Below are positions 1 through 7,647 of a stretch of 32,158 bases of DNA, piece by piece (position 1 is the first letter of the stretch; the number at the start of each line of letters is the position of its first letter). The notes under the pieces were generated by a model, which saw only the letters and a list, made by a program, of their open reading frames with translations, did no database searches and was not told the origin of the DNA. The position numbers and the translations under genes are program-made. The stretch is from an uncultured Collinsella sp. (GTDB lineage: Bacteria; Actinomycetota; Coriobacteriia; Coriobacteriales; Coriobacteriaceae): positions 1 to 32,158 of the forward strand of contig CABUPH010000022.1 of the NCBI GenBank assembly GCA_902493375.1, given 5' to 3'.

Positions 1-18
1 CATGCGAACCTCCAGTCC

Positions 19-35
19 GGACCGCCCCGCGGTCC
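19..35. other. Short GC hairpin at the window edge
   Basis: GGACCGC (19-25) and GCGGTCC (29-35) form a perfect 7-bp stem around a CCC loop. No strong T-run follows on either strand. It could be the end of a transcript from outside the window, but nothing here decides that. Confidence 0.35.
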
Positions 36-58
36 AACTTTCTGTCCGCACCCCCTTT

Positions 59-80
59 CAGTCCCTATTTCACCGCAAGT
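59..80 (-). repeat. Half copy of the dispersed TTGCGGTGAAATAG palindrome
   Basis: Read on the minus strand, this stretch matches the left arm of the palindrome at 28941-28960 (CTTGCGGTGAAATAGGGACT). I found no second arm within reach, so it is a half element. It lies just past the stop of the small minus-strand gene ending at 114. Confidence 0.6.
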
Positions 81-113
81 TATTAAGGGGATGGGGTTGA
101 AGTTCAATCGCGG

Positions 114-335
114 CTACCAGTCCTCGTCCGTGTCATAACCGTCGCCCTCATCGTCGACGGCAAAGTCTCGGAGGTCGAGGCCTTCGCGTTCGGCTCGAGC
201 TAGGAGTTCTTGGGGCGACTCATCCTCGATATCCACTACGTCGAGCATGGCGGCCGGAAAGCCCACGCCCGCCGCACTCCCCGCGCGGTCGAGCAGGCTC
301 TCGCGCAGCCGATCTGCATCAATTTCGATCTTCAT
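114..335 (-). CDS. Small acidic conserved hypothetical protein
   Basis: A 73-residue protein starting MKIEIDADRLRESL and ending in a strongly acidic tail rich in Asp and Glu. The start at 335 has an AGGAAG ribosome site about 8 nt upstream; a longer upstream frame has no such site. The order of an N-terminal DADRLR segment, a central FPAAMLD segment and a REGLDLRDF segment resembles short uncharacterised proteins I associate with Coriobacteriia, but I cannot assign a function. There are no membrane segments or cysteines. It is transcribed divergently from the MazG operon and shares a roughly 110-bp intergenic region with it, so the two could be co-regulated, but the sequence does not show this. 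Confidence 0.7.
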   Translation of the reverse strand: MKIEIDADRLRESLLDRAGSAAGVGFPAAMLDVVDIEDESPQELLARAEREGLDLRDFAVDDEGDGYDTDEDW

Positions 336-448
336 GGTGAAACTTCCTACCGACCAATCGCGACCGAAAAACCGCACGCCCCAAATGATGTGCAATAAAT
401 CCCAGATACGGCCATAATAAAACAATGAACATCAGGGGGTTACGGACG

Positions 449-805
449 ATGGATAAGCTCGATGCCATGACGGAACAAGTCAGGGACTTTTGTGATGCAC
501 GCGACTGGCGCAAATATCACACGCCAAAAGAGCTTGCCATCGGCATGGCAACTGAGTCCTCCGAGCTCCTTCAGCTCTTTCGTTTTATGAGCGACGAACG
601 CATTGCAGAAATGTTCGAAGAAACCGAGCAACGCCAAGCCATCGAAGACGAAGTCGCCGACACGCTCCTTTTCCTTCTGCGTTTCGCAGATTTAAATGAA
701 ATCGACCTACCAGCGGTGCTTTCGTCCAAGCTCAAACGCAATGGCGAGCGCTACCCCGTCGACGCATCATCTGACGAATACAGAAAGGCGGACCACCATG
801 AGTAA
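449..805 (+). CDS. MazG/RS21-C6-like nucleotide pyrophosphohydrolase
   Basis: A 118-residue all-alpha NTP pyrophosphohydrolase. The family converts (d)NTPs to (d)NMP and pyrophosphate, with Mg bound by paired acidic motifs. Both motifs are visible: E36-x-x-E39 (ATESSELL) and E68-x-x-D71 (EDEVADTLL). The RDW.KYHTPKELA segment near residues 18-30 and the K-x-x-N-x-x-x-YP segment near 96-103 are typical of the RS21-C6/DCTPP1-like branch rather than the longer two-domain MazG. I chose the start at 449 because AGGGGG lies upstream; an ATG at 425 has no ribosome site. A weak -10 (CATAAT, 413-418) lies ahead of the gene. The stop overlaps the next start by 8 nt (ATGAGTAA), implying translational coupling to the helicase/nuclease. 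The substrate is not predictable; house-cleaning of modified dNTPs and dNTP depletion during phage attack are both possible. Confidence 0.88.
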   Translation: MDKLDAMTEQVRDFCDARDWRKYHTPKELAIGMATESSELLQLFRFMSDERIAEMFEETEQRQAIEDEVADTLLFLLRFADLNEIDLPAVLSSKLKRNGERYPVDASSDEYRKADHHE

Positions 806-2540
806 CGAGTTCGCCCTTCGGCAATACACGCTCCCCCTGCCCCAGCCCTTCGAGACAAGCGAATCGCTGCAGGACTTTGGCACGCCAAAGCCAGGGTCGC
901 ACCACGACGAAAGCTGGCCTGTTCTCTACATCCTGACCAACAGCAAAAACAAAACGGCGTACATCGGTCAAACGACCAATTATCGACGCCGCATGAAGCA
1001 ACACGCCGCAAACGCGGACAAAGACTTCGACCGGACCCTTCTGATTGACAATCCCACCTTCAACCAATCCGCAACGTTCGAGTTCGAGAATCGTCTTATC
1101 GAGCTGTTCTGCGCCGATGAAAAATACCAAGTCACCAATGCCAACAATGGCTATGCCCAATTCGATTACTTTGAGCGGCCTCAGTACCGCCAGAAGTTCC
1201 GAACGCTATGGACAAAACTACGCGAAGAAAACTATGCGATTCACCCCATCGAAGAGCTCGAGAACACTGACCTGTTCAAATTCTCGCCCTTCAAAACGCT
1301 CACGCCCGATCAATACGAAACGATTGAGGCGATTTACAGGCGGCTCGAGCAAGAGCATGAAGACATTAAACACGGCGGTCCCAAGAAAGAGCGCGTAACC
1401 GTCGTGAACGGCGCGCCGGGAACAGGCAAAACAATCCTCGCCATCAGTCTCATGTTCAAAATCAAAAATGAGCCGAACCTTTCCGGCCTGCGGGTCGGCT
1501 TCGTGACACCCATGGAGTCTCTGAGCAAGACACTCAAAAAGCTCACGCACTTCCTTCCCGGGTTAAAGCCCGGCGATATCCTGAGCCCCAGCGATGTTAC
1601 CAAAAACGATCGGTATGACATCCTGCTTGTCGACGAGGCGCATCGACTGGGAAACTACTTAACCGCCGGCGCCGGCATCGGAGCTTTCTACAACACATGC
1701 GAACGACTCAACTTACCGCGCACGAGCAGCCAGGTGGATTGGATTTTCAAATGCTGCGACAAGGCGTACCTGTTCTATGACTCCAAACAGCAAGTCCGCG
1801 CATCGGGACTCGACCGAGATGGCCTTGAGCAGCGACTCAACCAACTCGAAGAAGCTGGAATCGAGACCGAAGAATTCAACTTGAGCACCCAAATGCGTGT
1901 GCGTGGCGGCGATGAGTACCTCGATTTTGTCTACGACCTGCTTGATAACAAAGCGTATATGCATGCCGGCATGAAGTTTGATGAGCTCTTTGCCTCTCAG
2001 CCTTACGACTCGCAAGCCGGCGATCCTGACAGTGATATCCCGAGGTACCAGTTTGGCATAGTCGACCGGTTTGAAGATTTCTGCTCTCTACAACAGGCCA
2101 AAGAAAAAGAAGTTGGGCTGTCCCGTATGACAGCCGGTTTTGCTTGGAAATGGGATAGCAAGAGCAATGAAGATGCGTTCGATATCGTCATCGAGGGCAT
2201 TCCCAAACGCTGGAACTCAACCCAGAAGGATTGGGTTAACTCCGCCAACGCCGTCAACGAAGTCGGATGCATTCATACGGTACAAGGCTACGATCTCAAC
2301 TACGGATTCGTAATTCTGGGTCCCGACATTTACTACGATTCGGACAAAGATGCAGTCTACGTTAACAAGACGAACTTCAAAGATACCGTCGCAAAGAAAA
2401 AGGCAAGCGACGATGATCTGCGAAAAATCATCGTCAACGCCTACTACGTCCTCATGACGCGCGGCATGCTAGGAACGTATCTCTACGTGTGCGACCCCGC
2501 TCTCAAAGAGTATTTGTCACGGTATATCCCGGCGATATAG
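798..2540 (+). CDS. GIY-YIG nuclease fused to Schlafen-group-3 (DUF2075) helicase-like ATPase
   Basis: A 580-residue fusion. Residues 41-100 form a GIY-YIG endonuclease domain: LYI at 43-45, YIG at 55-57, arginines at 63-65 and Glu 95/97 as the likely metal ligand. After a linker comes a P-loop domain of the DUF2075/SLFN-g3 type with Walker A GAPGTGKT (205-212) and Walker B DILLVDEAH (274-282). Later motifs include STQMRVRGGDEY, IHTVQGYDLNYG and VLMTRGMLGTYLYVCD, which correspond to the late helicase motifs of this family. The start has GAAAGGCGG upstream and overlaps the MazG-like gene. A hairpin with a T-run at 2588 closes the unit. Codon use is clearly more AT-rich than in serC downstream, suggesting transfer. 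The role is inferred: nucleic-acid cleavage coupled to ATP-driven remodelling, possibly antiphage. All key motifs look intact. Confidence 0.9.
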   Translation: MSNEFALRQYTLPLPQPFETSESLQDFGTPKPGSHHDESWPVLYILTNSKNKTAYIGQTTNYRRRMKQHAANADKDFDRTLLIDNPTFNQSATFEFENRLIELFCADEKYQVTNANNGYAQFDYFERPQYRQKFRTLWTKLREENYAIHPIEELENTDLFKFSPFKTLTPDQYETIEAIYRRLEQEHEDIKHGGPKKERVTVVNGAPGTGKTILAISLMFKIKNEPNLSGLRVGFVTPMESLSKTLKKLTHFLPGLKPGDILSPSDVTKNDRYDILLVDEAHRLGNYLTAGAGIGAFYNTCERLNLPRTSSQVDWIFKCCDKAYLFYDSKQQVRASGLDRDGLEQRLNQLEEAGIETEEFNLSTQMRVRGGDEYLDFVYDLLDNKAYMHAGMKFDELFASQPYDSQAGDPDSDIPRYQFGIVDRFEDFCSLQQAKEKEVGLSRMTAGFAWKWDSKSNEDAFDIVIEGIPKRWNSTQKDWVNSANAVNEVGCIHTVQGYDLNYGFVILGPDIYYDSDKDAVYVNKTNFKDTVAKKKASDDDLRKIIVNAYYVLMTRGMLGTYLYVCDPALKEYLSRYIPAI

Positions 2541-2587
2541 ACGCAGGACAAACGTCACAAATCGAAGGCATTACTCAAACGTTAAAC

Positions 2588-2612
2588 ACACGAACATATT
2601 TTCGTGTTTTAT
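2588..2612 (+). terminator. Intrinsic terminator of the MazG/helicase operon
   Basis: ACACGAA (2588-2594) pairs with TTCGTGT (2601-2607) around a 6-nt loop, followed by TTT. The stem is only 7 bp and fairly weak, but it sits 48 nt past the stop codon, where an operon end is expected. Confidence 0.55.
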
Positions 2613-2614
2613 AC

Positions 2615-2644
2615 TTGAGCTAGATAACCACAGCATGGTATAAA
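2615..2644 (+). promoter_or_regulatory. Possible promoter for a leader RNA and small ORF
   Basis: TTGAGC (2615-2620) and TATAAA (2639-2644) are spaced by 18 bp. A transcript would begin near 2650 and run straight into the strong hairpin at 2678. Assigned from consensus similarity only. Confidence 0.4.
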
Positions 2645-2677
2645 AGAGCCGCGTTCCGTTACGGAGGGCAGTCAAGG

Positions 2678-2707
2678 GCCGGGGGATCCCCCCGGCATTT
2701 TCTTTTT
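2678..2707 (+). terminator. Strong terminator or attenuator ahead of the small ORF
   Basis: GCCGGGGG (2678-2685) and CCCCCGGC (2689-2696) form a perfect 8-bp GC stem with a 3-nt loop, then ATTTTCTTTTTT. The T-run ends directly before the GAAAGG ribosome site of the ORF at 2722, so the terminator sits in that gene's leader rather than after a gene. This fits either attenuation or the end of a roughly 60-nt small RNA. Confidence 0.75.
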
Positions 2708-2721
2708 TGAAAGGCTGTTTC

Positions 2722-2904
2722 ATGAACGAACTGCCCGCATTCTCCGACAAATCAAGGCGCCGCCCAGAAAAGATCAACTCGAGCGACGAGCAAGCACGAG
2801 TCCAGCACTCCATCGCCCGCGGCTACGATGACCTCACCAACGGCCGCGTGCGTCCTTGGAAACAAGCAAAGGCAGAGGCGGATCGGATGCGAGCCATCAG
2901 ATAA
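2722..2904 (+). CDS. Small antitoxin-like protein, orphan
   Basis: A 60-residue, highly charged protein with GAAAGG about 7 nt before ATG 2722. The C-terminal half (IARGYDDLTNGRV, then a basic/acidic helix) recalls the GL.D...GRV element common near the ends of RelB- and Phd-type antitoxins. The N-terminal half (residues 1-25) is basic and proline-containing and shows no clear DNA-binding fold. No toxin gene is adjacent, since serC follows after 135 bp. It may be an orphan antitoxin or an unrelated small protein. The leader terminator just upstream suggests that its expression is conditional. Function not established. Confidence 0.5.
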   Translation: MNELPAFSDKSRRRPEKINSSDEQARVQHSIARGYDDLTNGRVRPWKQAKAEADRMRAIR

Positions 2905-3039
2905 GGTCAACCCTCCCCCATGTAACCATCCTGTAAATCATAGCGGCGCAGTCGAGTTTTACCGTGATGCGGTCGCGCCTGGCGCTCCACTGTGCTAAAG
3001 TATCCCGAACGTTCAAACGACTACGAGGGAGACTAGAAG

Positions 3040-4164
3040 ATGGCACGTGTGCACAACTTCTCAGCTGGCCCGGCAGCGCTGCCCACAGGCGTGCTCGCCG
3101 AGATCGCCGACGAGATGATGGACTACCGCGGCTGCGGCATGTCCGTGCTCGAGATGAGCCATCGATCTAGCATGTACCAGCAGATCATCGACGACGCCGA
3201 GGCAACCCTGCGTCGCCTGCTGAGCATCCCCGACAACTACCGCGTCCTGTTTTTGCAGGGCGGCGCCACGCTGCAGTTTGCGGGCATCCCCATGAACCTC
3301 ATGCGCCGCGGCCGCGCCGGCTACATCGTGACCGGCAACTTTGCCAACAAGGCATACAAAGAAGCCGCCAAGTACGGCGAGGCCGTGCTACTCGCGAGCT
3401 CCGAGGACACCAATTTCGACCGCATACCCACCATGGCCGACATCAACGCGCGCATTGCCGCCGAGACCGCGGGCGACGGGCTCGACTACGTCTACATCTG
3501 CCAGAACAACACCATCTTTGGCACCATGTACCACGAGCTGCCCAACTGTGGCGATGTGCCGCTGGTCGCCGATGTCTCGAGCTGCTTCCTGTCGCAGCCG
3601 CTCGACATTGAGCGCTACGGGCTTATTTACGCCGGCGCGCAGAAAAACGCCGGCGCTGCGGGCGTGACCGTGGTCATCGTGCGCGACGACCTCATCGCCG
3701 ACGGCCCCACCTTTGCGCAGACGCCGCAGTACATGGACCTTAAGACCCAGGCCGCCAAGGGCTCCATGCTCAACACGCCCAACACCTTTGGCATCTACGT
3801 GTGCGGCAAGGTATTCCACTGGGTCGAGGAGACCGGCGGACTTGCCGCCATGGCCAAGCACAACTGGGCCAAGGCCAACCTGCTCTACGACCTGCTCGAG
3901 CACAGCGAGCTGTTCCATGGCACCGCGCAGGCCGACAGCCGCTCCATCGCCAACGTCACCTTCCGCACCGGCGACGCCGAGCTTGACGCGGCCTTTGTCG
4001 CAGGCGCGGCCGATCACCAGATTCAAAACGTCAAGGGCCATCGTCTGGTGGGCGGTATGCGCGCCAGCGTCTACAACGCCGTAACCATGGAAGACGTGCA
4101 GGCACTGGCCTCGTACATGAAGGACTTCGAAGCGCAGCATAGTTTGAGTCCGCGATCTAACTAG
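3040..4164 (+). CDS. serC: Phosphoserine aminotransferase
   Basis: A 374-residue class-V PLP aminotransferase converting 3-phosphohydroxypyruvate and glutamate to phosphoserine and 2-oxoglutarate, the second step of cytosolic serine synthesis (also used in pyridoxine synthesis in some bacteria). The N-terminus HNFSAGPAALP and the early MSVLEMSHRS segment are hallmark SerC sequences. The PLP lysine is K202 in GAQKNAG. Length and order match full-length SerC. ATG 3040 is preceded by GAGGGA. serA follows 72 bp downstream on the same strand, so the two probably form one operon. A TGTGCTAAAGT stretch just upstream could be an extended -10, but this is weak. No sign of truncation. Confidence 0.96.
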   Translation: MARVHNFSAGPAALPTGVLAEIADEMMDYRGCGMSVLEMSHRSSMYQQIIDDAEATLRRLLSIPDNYRVLFLQGGATLQFAGIPMNLMRRGRAGYIVTGNFANKAYKEAAKYGEAVLLASSEDTNFDRIPTMADINARIAAETAGDGLDYVYICQNNTIFGTMYHELPNCGDVPLVADVSSCFLSQPLDIERYGLIYAGAQKNAGAAGVTVVIVRDDLIADGPTFAQTPQYMDLKTQAAKGSMLNTPNTFGIYVCGKVFHWVEETGGLAAMAKHNWAKANLLYDLLEHSELFHGTAQADSRSIANVTFRTGDAELDAAFVAGAADHQIQNVKGHRLVGGMRASVYNAVTMEDVQALASYMKDFEAQHSLSPRSN

Positions 4165-4180
4165 CCCGCAGCACGCGGGC
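4164..4180. other. Short hairpin between serC and serA
   Basis: GCCCGC (4164-4169) and GCGGGC (4175-4180) pair around AGCAC, overlapping the last base of the serC stop codon. No T-run follows, so it is more likely an RNA stability or processing element than a terminator. Confidence 0.4.
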
Positions 4181-4236
4181 CGACCAGCCATCTCAAACCA
4201 CCCTGTTTAGATCAAAACCTGCTAAGGAGTTTTTCC

Positions 4237-5400
4237 ATGCGTAAGATTAAGACCATCGACGACATCACCAAGGACGGCAAAGTCGAGTTTGGCGAGGGCT
4301 ACGAATTTGTGAGCACCGCCGAAGAGGCCGACGCGATCCTGATGCGCTCGACCGACCTGCACGGCTACGAGCTGCCCGAGGGCATCCGCGCCATCGCCCG
4401 CTGCGGTGCCGGCGTCAACAACATCCCCGTCGAGGAATACGCCAAGAAGGGCGTCGTCGTCTTTAACTCCCCCGGTGCCAACAGCAACGCCGTCAAGGAG
4501 CTCGTCCTAGGCATGCTGGTGCTCTCGAGCCGCGGCGTGGTGCAATCGATGAACTGGGTGCGCGACAACGCCGACGACCCCGAGATTCAGGTCGATGCCG
4601 AGAAGGCCAAGAAGGCCTTTGTGGGCCGCGAGCTCAAGGGCAAGCGCATCGGCGTCATCGGCCTGGGCAACGTGGGCTCCAAGGTCGCCAACGCCTGCGT
4701 CGACCTGGGCATGGACGTTTACGGCTACGACCCGTTCATTTCCGTCGAGCACGCGTGGGTGCTGAGCCGCGAGGTACAGCGCGTGGGCACGCTCGAGGAT
4801 CTCTGCCGCGGCTGCGACTACCTCACCGTGCACGTGCCCAGCAAGGCCGACACCATCGGCATGATCAGCACCGAGCAGATTAACCTGCTGGCACCGGACG
4901 CCGTGCTCATCAACTACGCGCGCGAAACCATCATTGACGAGGACGCCGTCGACGCCGCCCTGCGCGAGGGCAAGCTCAGCTGGTTTAGCTGCGACTTCGC
5001 CACGCCCAAGACGGTCAAGATGCCCAATACGTTTATCACCACGCACTCGGGCGCCGGCACCGGCGAGGCCGAGGCCAACTGCGCCGACATGGCCATCAGC
5101 GAGCTCAAGGATTACCTGGAGAACGGCAACATCGCACACAGCGTCAACTACCCCGCCTGCAGCATGGGCAAGGCGCGCGCTGCAAGCCGCATTGCCTGCC
5201 TGCATGCCAACGTGCCCAACATGATCGGCCAGATCACGGCCATCCTGGCCAAGGACAACGCCAACGTGCAGCGTATGACCAACGAGTCCGCCGGCGAGAA
5301 CGCCTACACCATGTTCGACACCGACGAACACCTAGACAGCAGCACCATCGAGGCGCTCAAGCAGATTCCGTCGATGTATCGCGTGCGCGTGATCAAGTAG
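4237..5400 (+). CDS. serA: D-3-phosphoglycerate dehydrogenase, ACT-containing short form
   Basis: A 387-residue NAD-dependent D-2-hydroxyacid dehydrogenase catalysing the first step of serine synthesis. The NAD-binding GLGNVG motif is at about 142-147, the substrate Arg is R229 in NYARETIIDEDAV, and the catalytic His is in TTHSGAGTGEAE. The C-terminal roughly 70 residues (HANVPNMIGQITAIL.. NVQRM) form an ACT domain, the usual site of serine feedback. The Glu normally found in the DVF..EP motif is not in place: the segment reads CDFATPKT, as in the DFPN-type subgroup of SerA. TAAGGAG precedes ATG 4237 by 8 nt. It follows serC and is closed by hairpins at 5414 and 5463. Confidence 0.94.
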   Translation: MRKIKTIDDITKDGKVEFGEGYEFVSTAEEADAILMRSTDLHGYELPEGIRAIARCGAGVNNIPVEEYAKKGVVVFNSPGANSNAVKELVLGMLVLSSRGVVQSMNWVRDNADDPEIQVDAEKAKKAFVGRELKGKRIGVIGLGNVGSKVANACVDLGMDVYGYDPFISVEHAWVLSREVQRVGTLEDLCRGCDYLTVHVPSKADTIGMISTEQINLLAPDAVLINYARETIIDEDAVDAALREGKLSWFSCDFATPKTVKMPNTFITTHSGAGTGEAEANCADMAISELKDYLENGNIAHSVNYPACSMGKARAASRIACLHANVPNMIGQITAILAKDNANVQRMTNESAGENAYTMFDTDEHLDSSTIEALKQIPSMYRVRVIK

Positions 5401-5413
5401 CGCCGACTGACCT

Positions 5414-5444
5414 GACGGGCAGCTCCCCATGTGGCCTGCCCGTC
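5414..5444. other. Hairpin downstream of serA
   Basis: GACGGGCAG (5414-5422) and CTGCCCGTC (5436-5444) form a perfect 9-bp stem with a 13-nt loop but no T-run. It stands just ahead of the true terminator and may protect the serA mRNA end. Confidence 0.6.
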
Positions 5445-5462
5445 ACTGACATTGAATGCCCG

Positions 5463-5499
5463 CGGGGGTGCCTTTCGCACGAGAGGCGCCCCCGTTTTT
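5463..5499 (+). terminator. Intrinsic terminator of the serC-serA operon
   Basis: An 11-bp stem (5463-5473 with 5484-5494, one G-T pair) is followed by TTTTT. It is the stronger of the two hairpins after serA and separates the operon from the peptidase gene. Confidence 0.85.
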
Positions 5500-5536
5500 G
5501 TGAGCGCTCCATTAAATGCACCGAGCCGCTTCTTGG

Positions 5537-5551
5537 CATACAATCTGTATG
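5537..5551. promoter_or_regulatory. Palindromic site in the M20 peptidase promoter region
   Basis: CATACAATCTGTATG is a perfect 6-3-6 palindrome located 27 nt before ATG 5578. It contains TACAAT, which could serve as a -10, so it may be an operator over a promoter. No matching regulator can be named. Confidence 0.35.
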
Positions 5552-5577
5552 TTGACCTAACTATCTGTGAGGTGCCT

Positions 5578-6798
5578 ATGGTTGATACAGATTTTGCCTG
5601 GCGGCTTACGCAAGGGCTCGTGCGGATCGACAGTTCCGACCCAGGTGCGTATGAGGGCGAGATTGAACGCTATATCAAAGCGTTGGTTGAGGAACGGTTG
5701 GCGCAGCTGAGCCATCCGGTACTCCATGCCGTGCAGGTTGAGGAACTCGAGGTGCTGCCCGGGCGCCGCAACCTTATGGTCACCGTGCCGGGACTGAGCG
5801 ACGAGCCACGGCTCGTCTATATCTGCCATATGGATACCGTTACACTGGGCGATGGCTGGGACGCGGACATTCCGCCGCTCGGAGCGATCGTGCGCAACGA
5901 TAAACTCTATGGCCGCGGTGCCTACGATATGAAGGGTGGCCTGGCCTGCGCCATTGCCGCACTGGTCCATACGCTCGAGCGCGTGGCGGCAGAAGGCAAG
6001 CTGCCCCGCCGTGGCTTCTCACTCATTTGCTCGGTCGACGAGGAGGACTTTATGCGCGGCTCAGAGGCCACGATCGATGCTGGCTGGGTCGGCTCGCGTG
6101 AATGGGTGCTGGACACCGAGCCCACCGACGGACAGATCCAGGTGGCGCACAAGGGGCGTACGTGGTTCGAGATTGAAATGACTGGCGTGACGGCGCATGC
6201 GAGCCAGCCCTGGAAGGGCGCGGATGCCGTCGCTGCCATGGCCGAGGTCGTGTGTTCGCTCCGTCGCGCGTTTATGGCGCTGCCCGCGCACGATGAGTTG
6301 GGGCCTTCGACCATCACGTTTGGCCAAATCGAGGGCGGATATCGCCCCTACGTCGTACCCGACCGCGCCAAAGTCTGGGTCGACATGCGCCTGACCCCGC
6401 TGACCGATACGGCCGCCGCGACGCGCATGGTAGAGCAGGCCATCGCCGTCGCCGAAGCCGCCGTTCCCGGTTGCCATGGCAGCTACACCGTGACGGGCGA
6501 CCGCCCCGCCATCGAGCGCGACCCGAACTCTCCCCTTCTAGCAGCGCTCAAGCGTGCCGCCGATGACGTGACGGACGCGGACACGACCGTCGGCTTCTTT
6601 ACCGGCTACACCGACACCGCCGTCATTGCCGGCAAGACAGGTAACCGCAATTGCATGAGCTACGGTCCCGGGTCGCTCGCGCTCGCGCACAAGCCCAACG
6701 AATATGTGCCCCACGCCGATATCGTTCGTTGTCAGCAGGTGCTAATCGCGCTCGCCGATAACGTGCTCTGGGACGCGAGCGGCCAAGTTGGGGCATAA
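5578..6798 (+). CDS. M20-family metallopeptidase (ArgE/DapE/carboxypeptidase-like)
   Basis: A 406-residue cytosolic zinc hydrolase of the M20 family, which cleaves amide bonds of N-acyl amino acids or small peptides. Metal and catalytic motifs are in order: HMDTV, then YGRGAYDMKGG, then the Glu pair in CSVDEEDF, Asp in VLDTEPTD, and a late His in AHKPNEYV. The dimerisation domain begins near TGVTAHASQPWKG. The start at 5578 (MVDTDFAWRL) has GAGGTG upstream; the open frame extends further 5' through the serA terminator and is not used. Substrate cannot be assigned: acetylornithine, succinyl-diaminopimelate and peptide hydrolases share these motifs, and no biosynthetic neighbours settle it. The DUF1015-like gene follows 39 bp downstream, probably co-transcribed. 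Confidence 0.9.
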   Translation: MVDTDFAWRLTQGLVRIDSSDPGAYEGEIERYIKALVEERLAQLSHPVLHAVQVEELEVLPGRRNLMVTVPGLSDEPRLVYICHMDTVTLGDGWDADIPPLGAIVRNDKLYGRGAYDMKGGLACAIAALVHTLERVAAEGKLPRRGFSLICSVDEEDFMRGSEATIDAGWVGSREWVLDTEPTDGQIQVAHKGRTWFEIEMTGVTAHASQPWKGADAVAAMAEVVCSLRRAFMALPAHDELGPSTITFGQIEGGYRPYVVPDRAKVWVDMRLTPLTDTAAATRMVEQAIAVAEAAVPGCHGSYTVTGDRPAIERDPNSPLLAALKRAADDVTDADTTVGFFTGYTDTAVIAGKTGNRNCMSYGPGSLALAHKPNEYVPHADIVRCQQVLIALADNVLWDASGQVGA

Positions 6799-6837
6799 TA
6801 AGCCGCGAACAAACCGACTCGTGCGTTAGGACCGCCC

Positions 6838-7518
6838 ATGAAAGCACTTCCGTTTCCCTGCATCCGCCCGGCTCAGGACCGCGTGCTCGAGGCGCTGCCT
6901 GCAATGGGCAGCATCCTGAGCGGCAACGATGCTCTGCGCGGAGCCATTGCCGATGGTCTGATGCTCAAGGACCCGGGTGCGGCGTATTACGTGTACGAAT
7001 GCTCGGGCGAGCCGGGACGTGTGACGGGTGTCGTGGCGATCTGCCCGGTTGGTGCGCTGGCGGGCGGCGACGCGGTTGCCGCCGATACGACCGCCGCTGC
7101 GCGCGCAATCGCCGACCTCAAGGTACAGCCCCGTCCCGTAACGCTTGTCTACGAAGCCTCTCCCGTCATGGATATCATCCTCGGCGCCGCAAAAGAGGGC
7201 GCTTCACTCTATGCCGTCACCGACCCCGCCGGCATTACGCACCGCGTGTGGGAGGTCAAGCGCGAGGACGCCGTCGGGGCCATCCGCGCCATGCTCGACC
7301 AGGCGCCGGAGCCGGCACTGGCCGACGACCCTGCCTACGCTGTCGCGCTAGTCGGGGCATCACAGCTCCTGGCCGACGATGCACGTGCCGCCGGCACCTA
7401 CACGGGCAAAGAGCCGTTCAACTTTGCCGTTGCCGTGCTCTTCCCCGCCGCGCAGGTCAGCGGCGCCGCGCCGCAAGTTCCGACAGGTCTGCTCACGCAC
7501 CAGGTCGCGCGGTTCTAG
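6838..7518 (+). CDS. DUF1015-like protein, short form
   Basis: A 226-residue protein whose start KALPFPCIRPAQDRV matches the N-terminal PF..IRP signature of DUF1015. The late segment EPFNFAVAVLFPA recalls the family's region before its final domain. DUF1015 proteins are usually about 400 residues; this one is roughly half, with the middle DAVGAIRAMLDQAPEPALADDPAY appearing compressed and no HYRYETA-type His motif visible. DUF1015 genes often accompany serC-serA in Firmicutes and Bacteroidetes, and here the gene is two genes away from serA, so a link to serine metabolism is plausible but unproved. AGGACC lies upstream of ATG 6838. A 14-bp terminator follows. Confidence 0.65.
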   Translation: MKALPFPCIRPAQDRVLEALPAMGSILSGNDALRGAIADGLMLKDPGAAYYVYECSGEPGRVTGVVAICPVGALAGGDAVAADTTAAARAIADLKVQPRPVTLVYEASPVMDIILGAAKEGASLYAVTDPAGITHRVWEVKREDAVGAIRAMLDQAPEPALADDPAYAVALVGASQLLADDARAAGTYTGKEPFNFAVAVLFPAAQVSGAAPQVPTGLLTHQVARF

Positions 7519-7563
7519 CAAGACCAGACCGCCCAGCACAATAATCGGCAGCTCTACAAACAG

Positions 7564-7603
7564 GGGGCGGAGATGCAGCAGGTACATGCATCTCCGCCCC
7601 TTT
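7564..7603. terminator. Terminator between convergent genes
   Basis: A perfect 14-bp stem (7564-7577 with 7587-7600, GGGGCGGAGATGCA) with a 9-nt loop ends in TTT. It lies between the plus-strand DUF1015-like gene and the minus-strand phosphatase, so it may serve both, though T-runs are short on each side. Confidence 0.75.
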
Positions 7604-7647
7604 CGCGTCGAGAAGTTATGCCGGGGACCCGTGCCGCCGCGCTCGCG

